This document shows positions 1 through 6,584 of a stretch of 7,924 bases of DNA, piece after piece. The stretch's first letter is position 1; each line of letters starts with the position of its first letter. The position numbers and the translations under genes were made by a program. The notes below the pieces were generated by a model that was given only the letters and a program-made list of their open reading frames with translations, did no database searches and was not told the DNA's origin. The stretch is from Zoogloeaceae bacterium (lineage in GTDB: Bacteria > Pseudomonadota > Gammaproteobacteria > Burkholderiales > Rhodocyclaceae): assembly GCA_031290955.1 (NCBI GenBank), contig JAISLJ010000128.1, positions 1 through 7,924 on the forward strand, given 5' to 3'.

Positions 1-161
1 TGCGAGCGATCCATCGGGTCCGTGCGATGCTTCCATTTCCGCACCGTGACGCGCCCGACGCCATAGCGTCGCGCCAGGGCGCTCACTCCTTCCGTGCTCG
101 CGGCAATCTCCGCGCGCACCGCAGGCGTTGTCCGGGCGTTCTTATGCAGACGAAGTTCCAT
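1..161 (-). CDS. IS481-family transposase, N-terminal fragment (cut by window edge)
   Basis: The minus strand opens with ATG at 161 and stays open for 53 codons to the window edge. The product begins MELRLHKNARTTPAVRAEIA and continues with a helix-turn-helix segment (ALARRYGVGRVTVRKWKHR, about residues 28-46). This matches what I remember of the start of IS481-family DDE transposases: a short 'LHKNARTTP' leader, then an HTH that binds the IS ends. The catalytic DDE core would lie outside the window, so intactness cannot be judged. A strong Shine-Dalgarno (GGAGG in AGGAAAGGAGGAGAAG) sits just upstream and fixes the start. Family assignment is by memory of motifs, not a search, and is fairly secure. 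IS3-type orfA is the main alternative, but those usually lack this leader. Confidence 0.82.
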   Translation of the reverse strand, partial: MELRLHKNARTTPAVRAEIAASTEGVSALARRYGVGRVTVRKWKHRTDPMDRS

Positions 162-209
162 CTTCTCCTCCTTTCCTGGATTTTTGAGAATCTATCACTT
201 CCCGTAACA
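1..209 (-). mobile_element. Outer end of an IS481-like insertion sequence (partial)
   Basis: The transposase start at 161 implies the IS terminus lies a few tens of bases upstream. IS481 elements commonly end in 5'-TGT. Read on the minus strand, TGTTACGGGAAGTGATAG begins at 209, 48 bases before the ATG, and is my best candidate for the terminal inverted repeat. Beyond 209 the base composition drops toward the A+T-rich plus-strand remnant. The other end is outside the window, so neither the inverted repeat nor the target duplication can be confirmed. The exact boundary could be anywhere between about 175 and 240. Confidence 0.4.
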
Positions 210-243
210 CTTCACGCGCAAAAAACAGCGGCCAGCGTGAAAA

Positions 244-645
244 TTGAATCGAATCATCCGGGATGCGACATTTTCTATATCCCGGAAAGTGCACATGGAA
301 ACTTTTCTTGCCAGAGTGAGAGGGCAGGAGTCTCAATTGGTTCTTTTTCTGTCTTCCCCAGAAGTTGGCATCCTTGATTTTCATGTGGACATCAAAAAAA
401 GAATTTTCTTGGATGGATGTTGCATCACACAAACATTCCCCTCATGGAGTTGTCCAGAATATTTCTTCCTGTCGTCTGATTCTTTAACGGTTTTTGGAGA
501 AAATTTTGTTGTGCCGAAAAACCATGAGAACTATCTTTCTTTTCTGTATGGGAACTGGAAAGTAAAAAGAAATGACTGGAAATTCAGTGAGTATGCGGGA
601 TCAAAGATAGTGTGCCGTGGACTACGCCGAACCTTGAGAAATTGA
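244..645 (+). pseudogene. 5'-truncated LicD/fukutin-family phosphotransferase-like gene remnant
   Basis: A plus-strand frame is open from 241 to the TGA ending at 645, about 133 codons; an in-frame stop at 238-240 and the IS junction close it upstream. The only early start is a TTG at 244 without a ribosome binding site. The translated C-terminal part carries a pattern I associate with the LicD/fukutin superfamily: a VDI segment after FH, an aromatic stretch with FPSW and EYFF, then FGENFVVPKNHENYLSFLYG followed by NWK and a DW pair. Family members transfer phosphocholine or similar phospho-groups to surface glycans and are usually 250 residues or more, so the N-terminal catalytic half with the DDD motif is missing. 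G+C is about 35-47% per 60-base line against about 60% nearby, suggesting a transferred capsule/LPS-type gene broken by the IS. Identity is from motif memory, moderately sure; a small intact gene is possible but unlikely. Confidence 0.55.
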
Positions 646-695
646 AGGAACTATCTTCAGGACATTTTGATAGCCCATACATGCAGAAGATAATT

Positions 696-720
696 GGCAG
701 GGAATGATCGCTGCCTTTCT
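696..720. terminator. Weak hairpin between convergent genes
   Basis: GGCAG (696-700) and CTGCC (711-715) can form a 5-bp stem with a 10-base loop, followed on the plus strand by TTTCT. It lies in the 113-base gap between the convergent LicD remnant (ending 645) and the large glycosyltransferase-TPR gene (ending 759), so it could stop transcription from either side. The stem is short and the T tract poor; this is a weak candidate only. Confidence 0.22.
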
Positions 721-758
721 GTCTACACAGTTTATTCAATTTTCCATGCGCCATGTCG

Positions 759-3524
759 TCATTGGTCGGACAGAATCGTCGTCGCGAATCCGTGCGCGAA
801 AGCGGTGGAATTGGTGAGTCCAGCGGCTTGCAGGCGGGTGCGGAAGGAAGGATCGGGGGAGTGTGGTGGATTGCATGCTCTTTCAATATAGGCATCCACG
901 TTTTCCACAATCCATTCCTGTGCGCCAACGCACTCCAGCAGGGCAGCGGGGCGATGTGCCCAAGGAAGCGGTGAGGCGAGGCTCAGGTAAGGGCGGCCCA
1001 TCCACAGGCAACTGGGCAAGGCCAAACCCCCTGCGTCGACCGGCGGCGCAAGCCCCAAGTCGGTTTCTTGCCAGAGGCGGCAAAATTCCTTCGCCGTGCG
1101 GGCGTGAACAAAGCGCAGGCGGTCGGCAAGAACGCCCGCGCGGGCAAAACGTCCGCAAATTGCCATTTGTGCGGCTTCGCCCAAATCGCCCAAGTTAAGG
1201 AGAAAGGAAGATTCCGGCAGGGCGGCGAGGAGTTCGGCAAACAGTTGCCATCCTTCCCGGCCGATTCGCTCGGCAGGCGTGAGGCAGGCCAGGACTGGCG
1301 AAGATCCCGGACCTTGCCGAGGTTCAATGGGGATTTCCGGCAAATCGCAGAATTCACCCAATCCGGGCAATTCCAGCGTGGGCAGCAGGGAGGAAACCGC
1401 CAAAGCCTCCCCTGCCAATATCCGGCAATCGGGCGATAAAGGCGGCATGGGCGCTTCTCCCCAAAGAAATCGGGCATTCACTTCAGCCCGCAGGAAAATG
1501 GCAAGCCGTTCCGCCGGACCATAGGCATCCAGATCGATCAAGAAATCCGGCGCAGCCGCACGGATTTTTTCCCGCGCGACCGCATCTTCTTCGCGCGCGA
1601 TCAACATGACCTGGTCTGCAAGCTGCATGCAGAGACTTGTGAAAACTCGATTATCGTTGCGCGATGGTTCTTCCGCGAGAATCAGCAGGGTTGTGAATTT
1701 TTCCGGCGGCAGATCGCGCAACAGGGCGGGCAAGCGTCCCATTGAGGCTTCCCGTTTGCAATCCCCAAGCAGAAAAGCGATTTTCAGCAATTTTTTGGTG
1801 GATGACATTGCTTCCGGGGCCTGAATCTTTCTGATCTCTTCCGCTGAAAAATCTTTTGCCAGTCGTTCCTGGATGCGTCCTAGTGTTGCCAGGAAATTTT
1901 CGCCGCTCGCTTCAAAATGGGAAAAACAGTGTGCCGCCAGAAGATCATCAATCATGCCGCGAGAAAATCGCTGACGATCCTGAGCAAATTCGGCAAGATC
2001 CCCCCGTTGTGCCAGGATTTCCAGCAGGATTTCCCGCATCTCGGTCTGTGCCGGAGAGGGCAGGGAAAGGGCGGATTGCAGCAGGGAAATCGCCGCCTCG
2101 CTTTGCTGCGTTTGATGCAGGCTTTTCGCCAGGGCAGGATAAGCGCCCAACAGATCGGGTTGTGCCAGAACCGCTTCATTCAAATGATGGCACGCCCGTT
2201 CGGCCTCTCCCGCTGTCAGGAAAACTTCCCCCATTGCTGCCTTGAGATCGGCGCGCTGCGGTGCAATACGGGCGGATTGCGCGATAAAATCCTCCGCTTC
2301 CGCAAACAGTCCCTGCCGTGCGGCAATGAAGGCAAGGTAGGCGGAAGGCAGCGGGTTTTGCGCCTCCTTTTCCAGCAAATCGGAAAAGATTTCGATTGCC
2401 ATCCCGAAGTTATTTGTCTGAAAGGCGGAGATGCCACGTTCCAACCAATCGGCAGAATCTCGAGGCTTTTCCGCATGCGCTTTTGCGGCGTCTTGGGTAA
2501 TTTCGATGAAACGGGCAATACATGCCAAAGATTCTTGCTCATTCGCATCCAGATAATCTTCATAGGCGCGCGAATCGACGGCGGGAATGGAAAAATCAGG
2601 GGAGGCAATCTCTGCTTCAGTCGCTGTGAGAAATTCCACACCGGGAATGGAAGAAATTGCGGAAAGATCAAACTGCCGCAAATAATCCGTCATGACTGTC
2701 ACGACCGGGCATCCGCAGAGAAGGGCTTCCCCGCCAATTGCGGAAGGCTCGTAGCAATACAATACCCTGGAGGCGCGCAGGATTTGCGCGATTTCTTCGG
2801 GCGACCGCGGAATATCCTGGCACAGGCTGATGCCGTTTTGAAGCAGATGCTCTGCCACCTTGCCGCCTTTCATCAGGTATTTGTGGGCATAGTAACAAAA
2901 GCCCTGTCTGTTTTCCGGGGAGGCACCCTTGCTGTTGAAAATCCTTCTGTCCAAAACCGGAACAAAAAGTTTTTCCGCATTCTTTTCTCCATCCAGAAAG
3001 AGTTCATGCCAATAAAAGGTCAATTCATCCGGCGCGAAATCCTTGTGCCCTTTCAGATGTCCCGCCCTGTTGAGCAGCCAGCGTGCCACAACATCCTGGT
3101 TGAATGGATTTCCCGGCACGACTTCCGGATAGACCGCAATCGGCACACGGCCTGCGTCCCGATGCCGCTTGACGATTTCTTGGGTCAGCAGCGGCGTTCT
3201 CAGGTGAGGATTGGTCTGTTCGCTGCTGCATGCGCAGGCATAGGCTTCATATCCCAGTTCGTTCAGGATGTGACACAAGTAGTGCAAGGCGCGCTGCCCG
3301 GCAGATTTCTGGGTAAAGACCGGAGTGAGGACGTAATAAGGCGCGTGGGGCGTCGCAAAAAAATTCAGGGATGGCTTGGCAGGACAGGAAGACATTGATG
3401 ATTCTCCGGAAGCGGAAATTGAGAACGAAGGTATATTCATCATCCGGCTTTCCACGGGTTTGATTTCCACGGGGACGTTCTGATACGGCCAATCCTGTTG
3501 CGCAGCGCGTAGATGGCGCTTCAT
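759..3524 (-). CDS. Glycosyltransferase-TPR-GT41-like fusion protein, 921 aa
   Basis: Three regions are visible. Residues about 62-310 look like a GT4-type nucleotide-sugar glycosyltransferase: YYVLTPVF, YPEVVPGNPFN (132-142), and an E-x6-E-type segment YEPSAIGGEALLCGCPVV (259-276). Residues about 355-530 hold TPR-like helical repeats (WLERGISAFQTNNFGMAIEI, A-x-L-A-x-S style helices). Residues about 578-885 resemble the C-terminal domain of SPINDLY/O-GlcNAc transferases (GT41): KIAFLLGD, DFLIDLDAYGPAERLAIFLR (660-679), PESSFLLNLGD and LPSCLWMGRPYLSL. The GT41 part seems to lack the usual catalytic His and the HTT nucleotide-binding motif. No signal peptide or membrane segment is seen, so it is probably cytoplasmic. 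Role inferred: glycosylation of a surface polymer or protein. The 3524 ATG has no clear ribosome site, whereas ATG at 3395 (residue 44, just before the conserved region) follows GGAG at good spacing and may be the true start. Exact donor and acceptor are unknown. Confidence 0.8.
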   Translation of the reverse strand: MKRHLRAAQQDWPYQNVPVEIKPVESRMMNIPSFSISASGESSMSSCPAKPSLNFFATPHAPYYVLTPVFTQKSAGQRALHYLCHILNELGYEAYACACSSEQTNPHLRTPLLTQEIVKRHRDAGRVPIAVYPEVVPGNPFNQDVVARWLLNRAGHLKGHKDFAPDELTFYWHELFLDGEKNAEKLFVPVLDRRIFNSKGASPENRQGFCYYAHKYLMKGGKVAEHLLQNGISLCQDIPRSPEEIAQILRASRVLYCYEPSAIGGEALLCGCPVVTVMTDYLRQFDLSAISSIPGVEFLTATEAEIASPDFSIPAVDSRAYEDYLDANEQESLACIARFIEITQDAAKAHAEKPRDSADWLERGISAFQTNNFGMAIEIFSDLLEKEAQNPLPSAYLAFIAARQGLFAEAEDFIAQSARIAPQRADLKAAMGEVFLTAGEAERACHHLNEAVLAQPDLLGAYPALAKSLHQTQQSEAAISLLQSALSLPSPAQTEMREILLEILAQRGDLAEFAQDRQRFSRGMIDDLLAAHCFSHFEASGENFLATLGRIQERLAKDFSAEEIRKIQAPEAMSSTKKLLKIAFLLGDCKREASMGRLPALLRDLPPEKFTTLLILAEEPSRNDNRVFTSLCMQLADQVMLIAREEDAVAREKIRAAAPDFLIDLDAYGPAERLAIFLRAEVNARFLWGEAPMPPLSPDCRILAGEALAVSSLLPTLELPGLGEFCDLPEIPIEPRQGPGSSPVLACLTPAERIGREGWQLFAELLAALPESSFLLNLGDLGEAAQMAICGRFARAGVLADRLRFVHARTAKEFCRLWQETDLGLAPPVDAGGLALPSCLWMGRPYLSLASPLPWAHRPAALLECVGAQEWIVENVDAYIERACNPPHSPDPSFRTRLQAAGLTNSTAFAHGFATTILSDQ

Positions 3525-3562
3525 GAGAGTTCACGTTCCCCGGACAAAAGGAGTTCGCGCAC

Positions 3563-3591
3563 ATTCTACGGATGAAAAATATTTACGTCCA
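3563..3591 (-). promoter_or_regulatory. Candidate sigma-70 promoter for the glycosyltransferase-TPR gene
   Basis: On the minus strand TGGACG (-35, plus 3586-3591, 4 of 6 consensus) and TAGAAT (-10, plus 3563-3568, 5 of 6) are separated by exactly 17 bases. The region around them is notably A+T-rich for this window (AAATATTTTTC in the spacer). Transcription would start near 3556, about 30 bases before the ATG at 3524 and 160 before the alternative ATG at 3395. This would uncouple the gene from the yfi-like operon upstream. Confidence 0.42.
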
Positions 3592-3604
3592 GCATCTTTC
3601 CGAA

Positions 3605-3649
3605 GAATAGAAAAGGAATCGGCGCCGCAGGAGACGCACAGGCGCGCCG
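3605..3649 (-). terminator. Possible terminator after the YjiK-like gene
   Basis: Just past the YjiK-like stop codon, the minus strand has CGGCGC (3649-3644) and GCGCCG (3625-3620), a 6-bp G+C stem with an 18-base loop, followed by the T-rich run ATTCCTTTTCTATTC. The position at the end of a five-gene run and before a separate promoter fits a Rho-independent terminator, but the loop is long and the T tract interrupted. Confidence 0.3.
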
Positions 3650-3662
3650 TGTCGCGGCGGCT

Positions 3663-4652
3663 TCATTTTCCACCGCGCAAATCCAGCCCGGCAGGTTTCT
3701 CAAAGCGGTAGAACAGATTCGGCTCGGAGACGATGTAGATCGTGCCCCGTGCGTCAACGGCGACGCCTTCCGCCTGGGGGATCGAGCGGGCAAGACCGTG
3801 CCAGCCGCGCCAGAGCGGCATCATGCTGATGAGTTCCCCGACGGCGCTGTATTCGGCGAGCAGGCCGGATTCGTCGCTCAGGACGAGCAGGTGCCCTGTT
3901 CGGTCATGCAGGGAAAGGGAAGAAAGATCGCGCAAGAAATCTTCCGGGCCAACTTCGGGCCGCCATTCGCTGATTTGCAGGTTTATGGGTGTATCAGGAC
4001 GTTTGTCGGACAGGAGACCTTCAACCTGGAAAACACGCAAGGGAAATTTTTCCTTGGCGACGAGAAGCCGCTTCTGGCTGGCGTTCCAGGAAATTCCCTC
4101 GAAGCCGAGGTTGCCGTTCAGCAGGATGCCGAGGCCCAGCCAATCGGCATTGGCGACATCAATGTGCGCCGTCTCCGGGTGGATCGAAATCCAGTAGATG
4201 CGCTGATGCCGCTCGTCGATCAGGGCGAATCCTTCGTCCCGCACATGGGTAATCCCTTCCAGATCCTCCACGCCAACGACCGGAATGCGCCGCAGTACGC
4301 GGCCTTGGGGCGTGAGTTCCACGATTTCCGCCGGTTTGTTGATGGCAAGGTAGAGGGTATTCGTTCGATCGTCATAGGTGAGGCCGGAGGCGTTGCGCGT
4401 GACGCCCTCAATGGGACGGGCGTCAATCGTGGCCCGGTAATCGGGCAGCCAAAGCCCCTTGTGCCGCCAGGCTTCTTCCTGACGCAGCGTCCCCGCCCAA
4501 TGCCAGGCCAGCCCAGGCAACTTCAGGAAGAAAGCCAGTCCAACCAAAAGAAACACGGGCAGCGCGAACAGGAGGATGCGCCGCCAGCGCCGGTTTTTTC
4601 CCCGACGCCCCATCGCCATGAGCGCCTGCGCGGTCAATACGTCGTCCGTCAT
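3663..4652 (-). CDS. SdiA-regulated (YjiK-like) membrane-anchored beta-propeller protein
   Basis: The 329-residue product has a basic cytoplasmic N-terminus (GRRGKNRRWRR, 15-25), one membrane segment at about 26-48 (ILLFALPVFLLVGLAFFLK), and a periplasmic beta-propeller. Blade-like repeats are seen at NASGLTYDDRTNTLYLAIN (87-105), DLEGIT (130-135), GFEGISWN (183-190), LSLHDRTGHLLVLSDES (246-262) and QAEGVAVDARGTIYIVSEPN (293-312); the last closely resembles the end of E. coli YjiK as I remember it. This is the 'SdiA-regulated' family, named for quorum-sensing control in E. coli and of unknown biochemical function. The start at 4652 is preferred over the upstream in-frame ATG at 4748 because AAGGAAGG precedes it and its ATG overlaps the stop of a short upstream ORF (TGATG). 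It is the last gene of the yfiR-yfiN-yfiB-like operon, 141 bases after yfiB, suggesting a link to envelope sensing; this link is inferred. Confidence 0.85.
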   Translation of the reverse strand: MTDDVLTAQALMAMGRRGKNRRWRRILLFALPVFLLVGLAFFLKLPGLAWHWAGTLRQEEAWRHKGLWLPDYRATIDARPIEGVTRNASGLTYDDRTNTLYLAINKPAEIVELTPQGRVLRRIPVVGVEDLEGITHVRDEGFALIDERHQRIYWISIHPETAHIDVANADWLGLGILLNGNLGFEGISWNASQKRLLVAKEKFPLRVFQVEGLLSDKRPDTPINLQISEWRPEVGPEDFLRDLSSLSLHDRTGHLLVLSDESGLLAEYSAVGELISMMPLWRGWHGLARSIPQAEGVAVDARGTIYIVSEPNLFYRFEKPAGLDLRGGK

Positions 4653-4726
4653 CACGCCTTCCTTCGCGTCGGCTTTGTCATTCCGGATTTCTCTTGCGCG
4701 AGCGCATGGTGAGCGTGGAGCCGCAT
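4652..4726 (-). CDS. Possible 24-residue leader ORF upstream of the YjiK-like gene
   Basis: In the 141-base gap after yfiB, ATG at 4726 is preceded by AAAGGA at 5-base spacing. It opens a 24-codon frame (begins MRLHAHHALAQEK, ends KPTRRKA) whose TGA overlaps the YjiK-like ATG as TGATG. The peptide is rich in His, Lys and Arg. Good ribosome site plus stop-start overlap is the usual form of a translational-coupling leader, but the peptide has no family I know, and the overlap could be chance because the downstream gene also has its own ribosome site. Confidence 0.3.
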   Translation of the reverse strand: MRLHAHHALAQEKSGMTKPTRRKA

Positions 4727-4741
4727 CGTTTTCCTTTCGTC

Positions 4742-4755
4742 CCGGCACATGCCGG
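4742..4755. repeat. Short inverted repeat between yfiB and the YjiK-like gene
   Basis: CCGGCA and TGCCGG flank a 2-base centre. As RNA it gives a small stable hairpin just upstream of the ribosome site of the 24-codon ORF. There is no following T tract, so it is not a normal terminator; it may be an mRNA processing or stability element, or chance in a G+C-rich region. Confidence 0.3.
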
Positions 4756-4793
4756 ATTCGTTCATGGTCCGATGATAGCCCATTTGCGCTGCG

Positions 4794-5312
4794 TCATTGT
4801 GACGGAACGATGATGACCGTGCGGCGGTTTTCACGGCGGCCCGCAGCGGTGGCGTTGCTGGCGGCGGGATTGTCGCTGCCCACAGCCTTGATGCGCATCC
4901 TTTCTTCCTGCATGCCGCGCGTGACCAGATACTGGGCCACCATCTGGGCGCGCTTGCGCGCAAGTTCCCGATTGTAGCGCGCGGAGCCGGTATTGTCGGT
5001 ATGGCCCTCAATTACGATGTCGGCAATGCCCACAGTGAGAAAGGTCTCCGCGATCTTGTCAAGCACTTCCCGTTCCCGCGCGTTCAGCCGGGCGCTGGAA
5101 GTGTCGAACAGGAGCCGCGCTTCCAGGTTCAGTTCCCAACCCTCCTCCGTCTCGGCAAAACCGACGGACATGAGCGCGGTGATCTGTTCCTGCGAGAGTT
5201 TTCCCTCCGGCGGGGGCGGGGGCGGAGGCGGCGTCTGGCAGGCGCACAGGAGCGCCAGGAGACAGGAAAAGGGCAACAATCGGGTCAGGAATTTTTTCCA
5301 ATGGCACATCAT
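4794..5312 (-). CDS. yfiB: YfiB-like OmpA/Pal-domain outer-membrane lipoprotein
   Basis: The 172-residue product starts with a lipoprotein signal peptide (KKFLTRLLPFSCLLALLCAC) with lipidation expected at Cys25; Gln at +2 predicts outer-membrane sorting. A run of eight prolines (28-35) forms a rigid linker. The C-terminal OmpA-like peptidoglycan-binding domain shows LLFDTSSARLN, IVIEGHTDNTGSARYN, LARKRAQMVAQYL and NRRTVIIV, including the Asp of HTDNTG and the Arg of NRR that bind diaminopimelate in this family. Length matches P. aeruginosa YfiB (about 168 residues). In the Yfi system YfiB sits in the outer membrane, binds peptidoglycan and sequesters YfiR, releasing YfiN. It starts 3 bases after the yfiN stop, with its ribosome site (GAGGA) inside the last codons of yfiN. 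The start could be either of two adjacent ATGs. Assignment as YfiB rather than a generic Pal protein rests on the operon. Confidence 0.9.
   Translation of the reverse strand: MMCHWKKFLTRLLPFSCLLALLCACQTPPPPPPPPEGKLSQEQITALMSVGFAETEEGWELNLEARLLFDTSSARLNAREREVLDKIAETFLTVGIADIVIEGHTDNTGSARYNRELARKRAQMVAQYLVTRGMQEERMRIKAVGSDNPAASNATAAGRRENRRTVIIVPSQ
5208..5231 (-). repeat. Proline-codon repeat in yfiB linker
   Basis: Eight consecutive CCN codons, largely alternating CCG and CCC, encode the linker after the lipidated Cys. The complementary strand is a G-run tract with two G5 runs. The simple pattern could change length in 3- or 6-base steps, altering linker reach without breaking the frame. Confidence 0.6.
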
Positions 5313-5315
5313 TCT

Positions 5316-6584
5316 TCATTCCTCTACAGGGAAATTCCCGGCGGCCTCGCAATAACGATGCCCTCCGGCTTTCTTGGCGCGGTACATTGCGTGATCCGCC
5401 GCCAGGATCAGGGATTCCCCATCATGCCCCGTCTTGGGGAAGATGGCAATTCCCACGCTGAGGCGCAGGGTGAAAGGGAGTTCGCGTCCCTCATGGGTCA
5501 GGACGATATCGGGCGTATCGAGAATCTTCCGCGCTACACGCCGGGCATTGGCGAGGGAATCGATTGGCGAGAGCAACACGGCGAATTCGTCGCCTCCCAG
5601 TCGCGCCACGAGATCCGAGTGGCGCACCGCCTGCCGGATGCTCTGCGCCGTCTGGACGAGGTACATGTCGCCCACCGTGTGCCCGTGCCGGTCGTTGATG
5701 GATTTGAAATGATCCGAATCGAGATAGAGGACGGCCAGCTTGCCGCCGCCCGAACGCGCCAGCGCAATGGCACGTTCCAGGCAGTCGTTGAAATAGGCGC
5801 GGTTGGCAAGGCCGGTGAGATCGTCATGGGTGGCCTGATAGTTGAGGGAGGCATTGACATCCTCAAGCCGCATCTGCCGCGCAAGCAATTCCGCATTCTT
5901 GGCGTCCAGCTCCGCCAGGAGCGCCTTGAACTGCGTGTTGATCTGCTGGAATTCGGAGATGTGCAGGCGCGTTTCCCCCTGCGTCCGCAGGGTGTGGCGC
6001 AGGAAGGTGTTCTTGGCCAGCGCGTCCAGCTGGCTGGTGATCTGCCGTTCCGCCTTGCGCGTCACCCACAGGGCGCTCAATCCGGTGAGGATGAGGCAGA
6101 CGAGGATTGCGCCTGTCATCTTGAGGAAGAACACGCGCAGGATCGCGCCGTCGCCGCGAATGGCGACCTTCCCCAAGGATTCGCCGCCATTCATGACGGG
6201 AATCACGGTATCGCCGGGGAAGAGGAGGCGGTTCATGAAATGGTCGAAGCCGTTTCGTTCCCTTTCTTCTTCCTCCGCATGCGCCAGCACCTTGCCGGAA
6301 CGGGAAACGACCATCGCCATCTCCAGGTTCTCGCGCTCAAGCGTCTCGGCAAGAATTTCCTGGGCGGTAACGCCATCGTCGAACATCAGGGCGGCCTCGG
6401 TGGAATAGGCGATGGTGCGCGCCACCAGTTCCAGATTGGCATTGACCTGCGCCCAGAGCGTAAAGAGCGTGAGAATGCTCAGGGTGACGCCCGCGACGAT
6501 CATGCTCACCACCGCCCCGATGAGATTGGCTTGGTGCAGCGCGGTAAAGAGCGTCCTCGTTTTCTGCGTTTTTGTTTGCTTCAT
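5316..6584 (-). CDS. yfiN: YfiN/TpbB-like membrane diguanylate cyclase (CHASE8-HAMP-GGDEF)
   Basis: The 422-residue protein makes c-di-GMP from two GTP. Order: transmembrane helix at about 21-44; periplasmic CHASE8-type sensor at about 45-150 with the typical ARTIAYSTEAALMFDDG (55-71); second helix at about 151-174; HAMP-like region to about 230; then GGDEF domain. Catalytic features are intact: HDDLTGLANR (253-262), metal-site Asp in YLDSDHFKSIND (287-298), GGDEF (330-334), and an inhibitory I-site RHSD (321-324) exactly five residues before it, so product feedback is expected. Length fits P. aeruginosa YfiN (about 435). The start overlaps the yfiR stop by 4 bases (ATGA), as expected for an inhibitor-enzyme pair made in proportion. 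In known systems YfiR represses it in the periplasm, and activation promotes exopolysaccharide production and lowers motility. No EAL domain is present. Confidence 0.95.
   Translation of the reverse strand: MKQTKTQKTRTLFTALHQANLIGAVVSMIVAGVTLSILTLFTLWAQVNANLELVARTIAYSTEAALMFDDGVTAQEILAETLERENLEMAMVVSRSGKVLAHAEEEERERNGFDHFMNRLLFPGDTVIPVMNGGESLGKVAIRGDGAILRVFFLKMTGAILVCLILTGLSALWVTRKAERQITSQLDALAKNTFLRHTLRTQGETRLHISEFQQINTQFKALLAELDAKNAELLARQMRLEDVNASLNYQATHDDLTGLANRAYFNDCLERAIALARSGGGKLAVLYLDSDHFKSINDRHGHTVGDMYLVQTAQSIRQAVRHSDLVARLGGDEFAVLLSPIDSLANARRVARKILDTPDIVLTHEGRELPFTLRLSVGIAIFPKTGHDGESLILAADHAMYRAKKAGGHRYCEAAGNFPVEE

Noticed and set aside
1917..3398. A 493-codon open frame on the plus strand opposite the glycosyltransferase-TPR gene
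   Set aside because: It is antisense to a gene with clear domain motifs, has no recognisable domain itself, and reads as a codon-bias shadow.
4653..4793. Sigma-70 promoter for the YjiK-like gene based on TATCAT near 4775-4780
   Set aside because: The -10-like hexamer is good, but no acceptable -35 hexamer lies at 16-18 bases, and the gene fits as the operon's last member.
5208..5232. G-quadruplex in the plus-strand G tract opposite the yfiB proline linker
   Set aside because: Only two G5 runs and two GG pairs are present, too few separate G3 tracts for a standard four-run quadruplex; the pattern is explained by proline codons.
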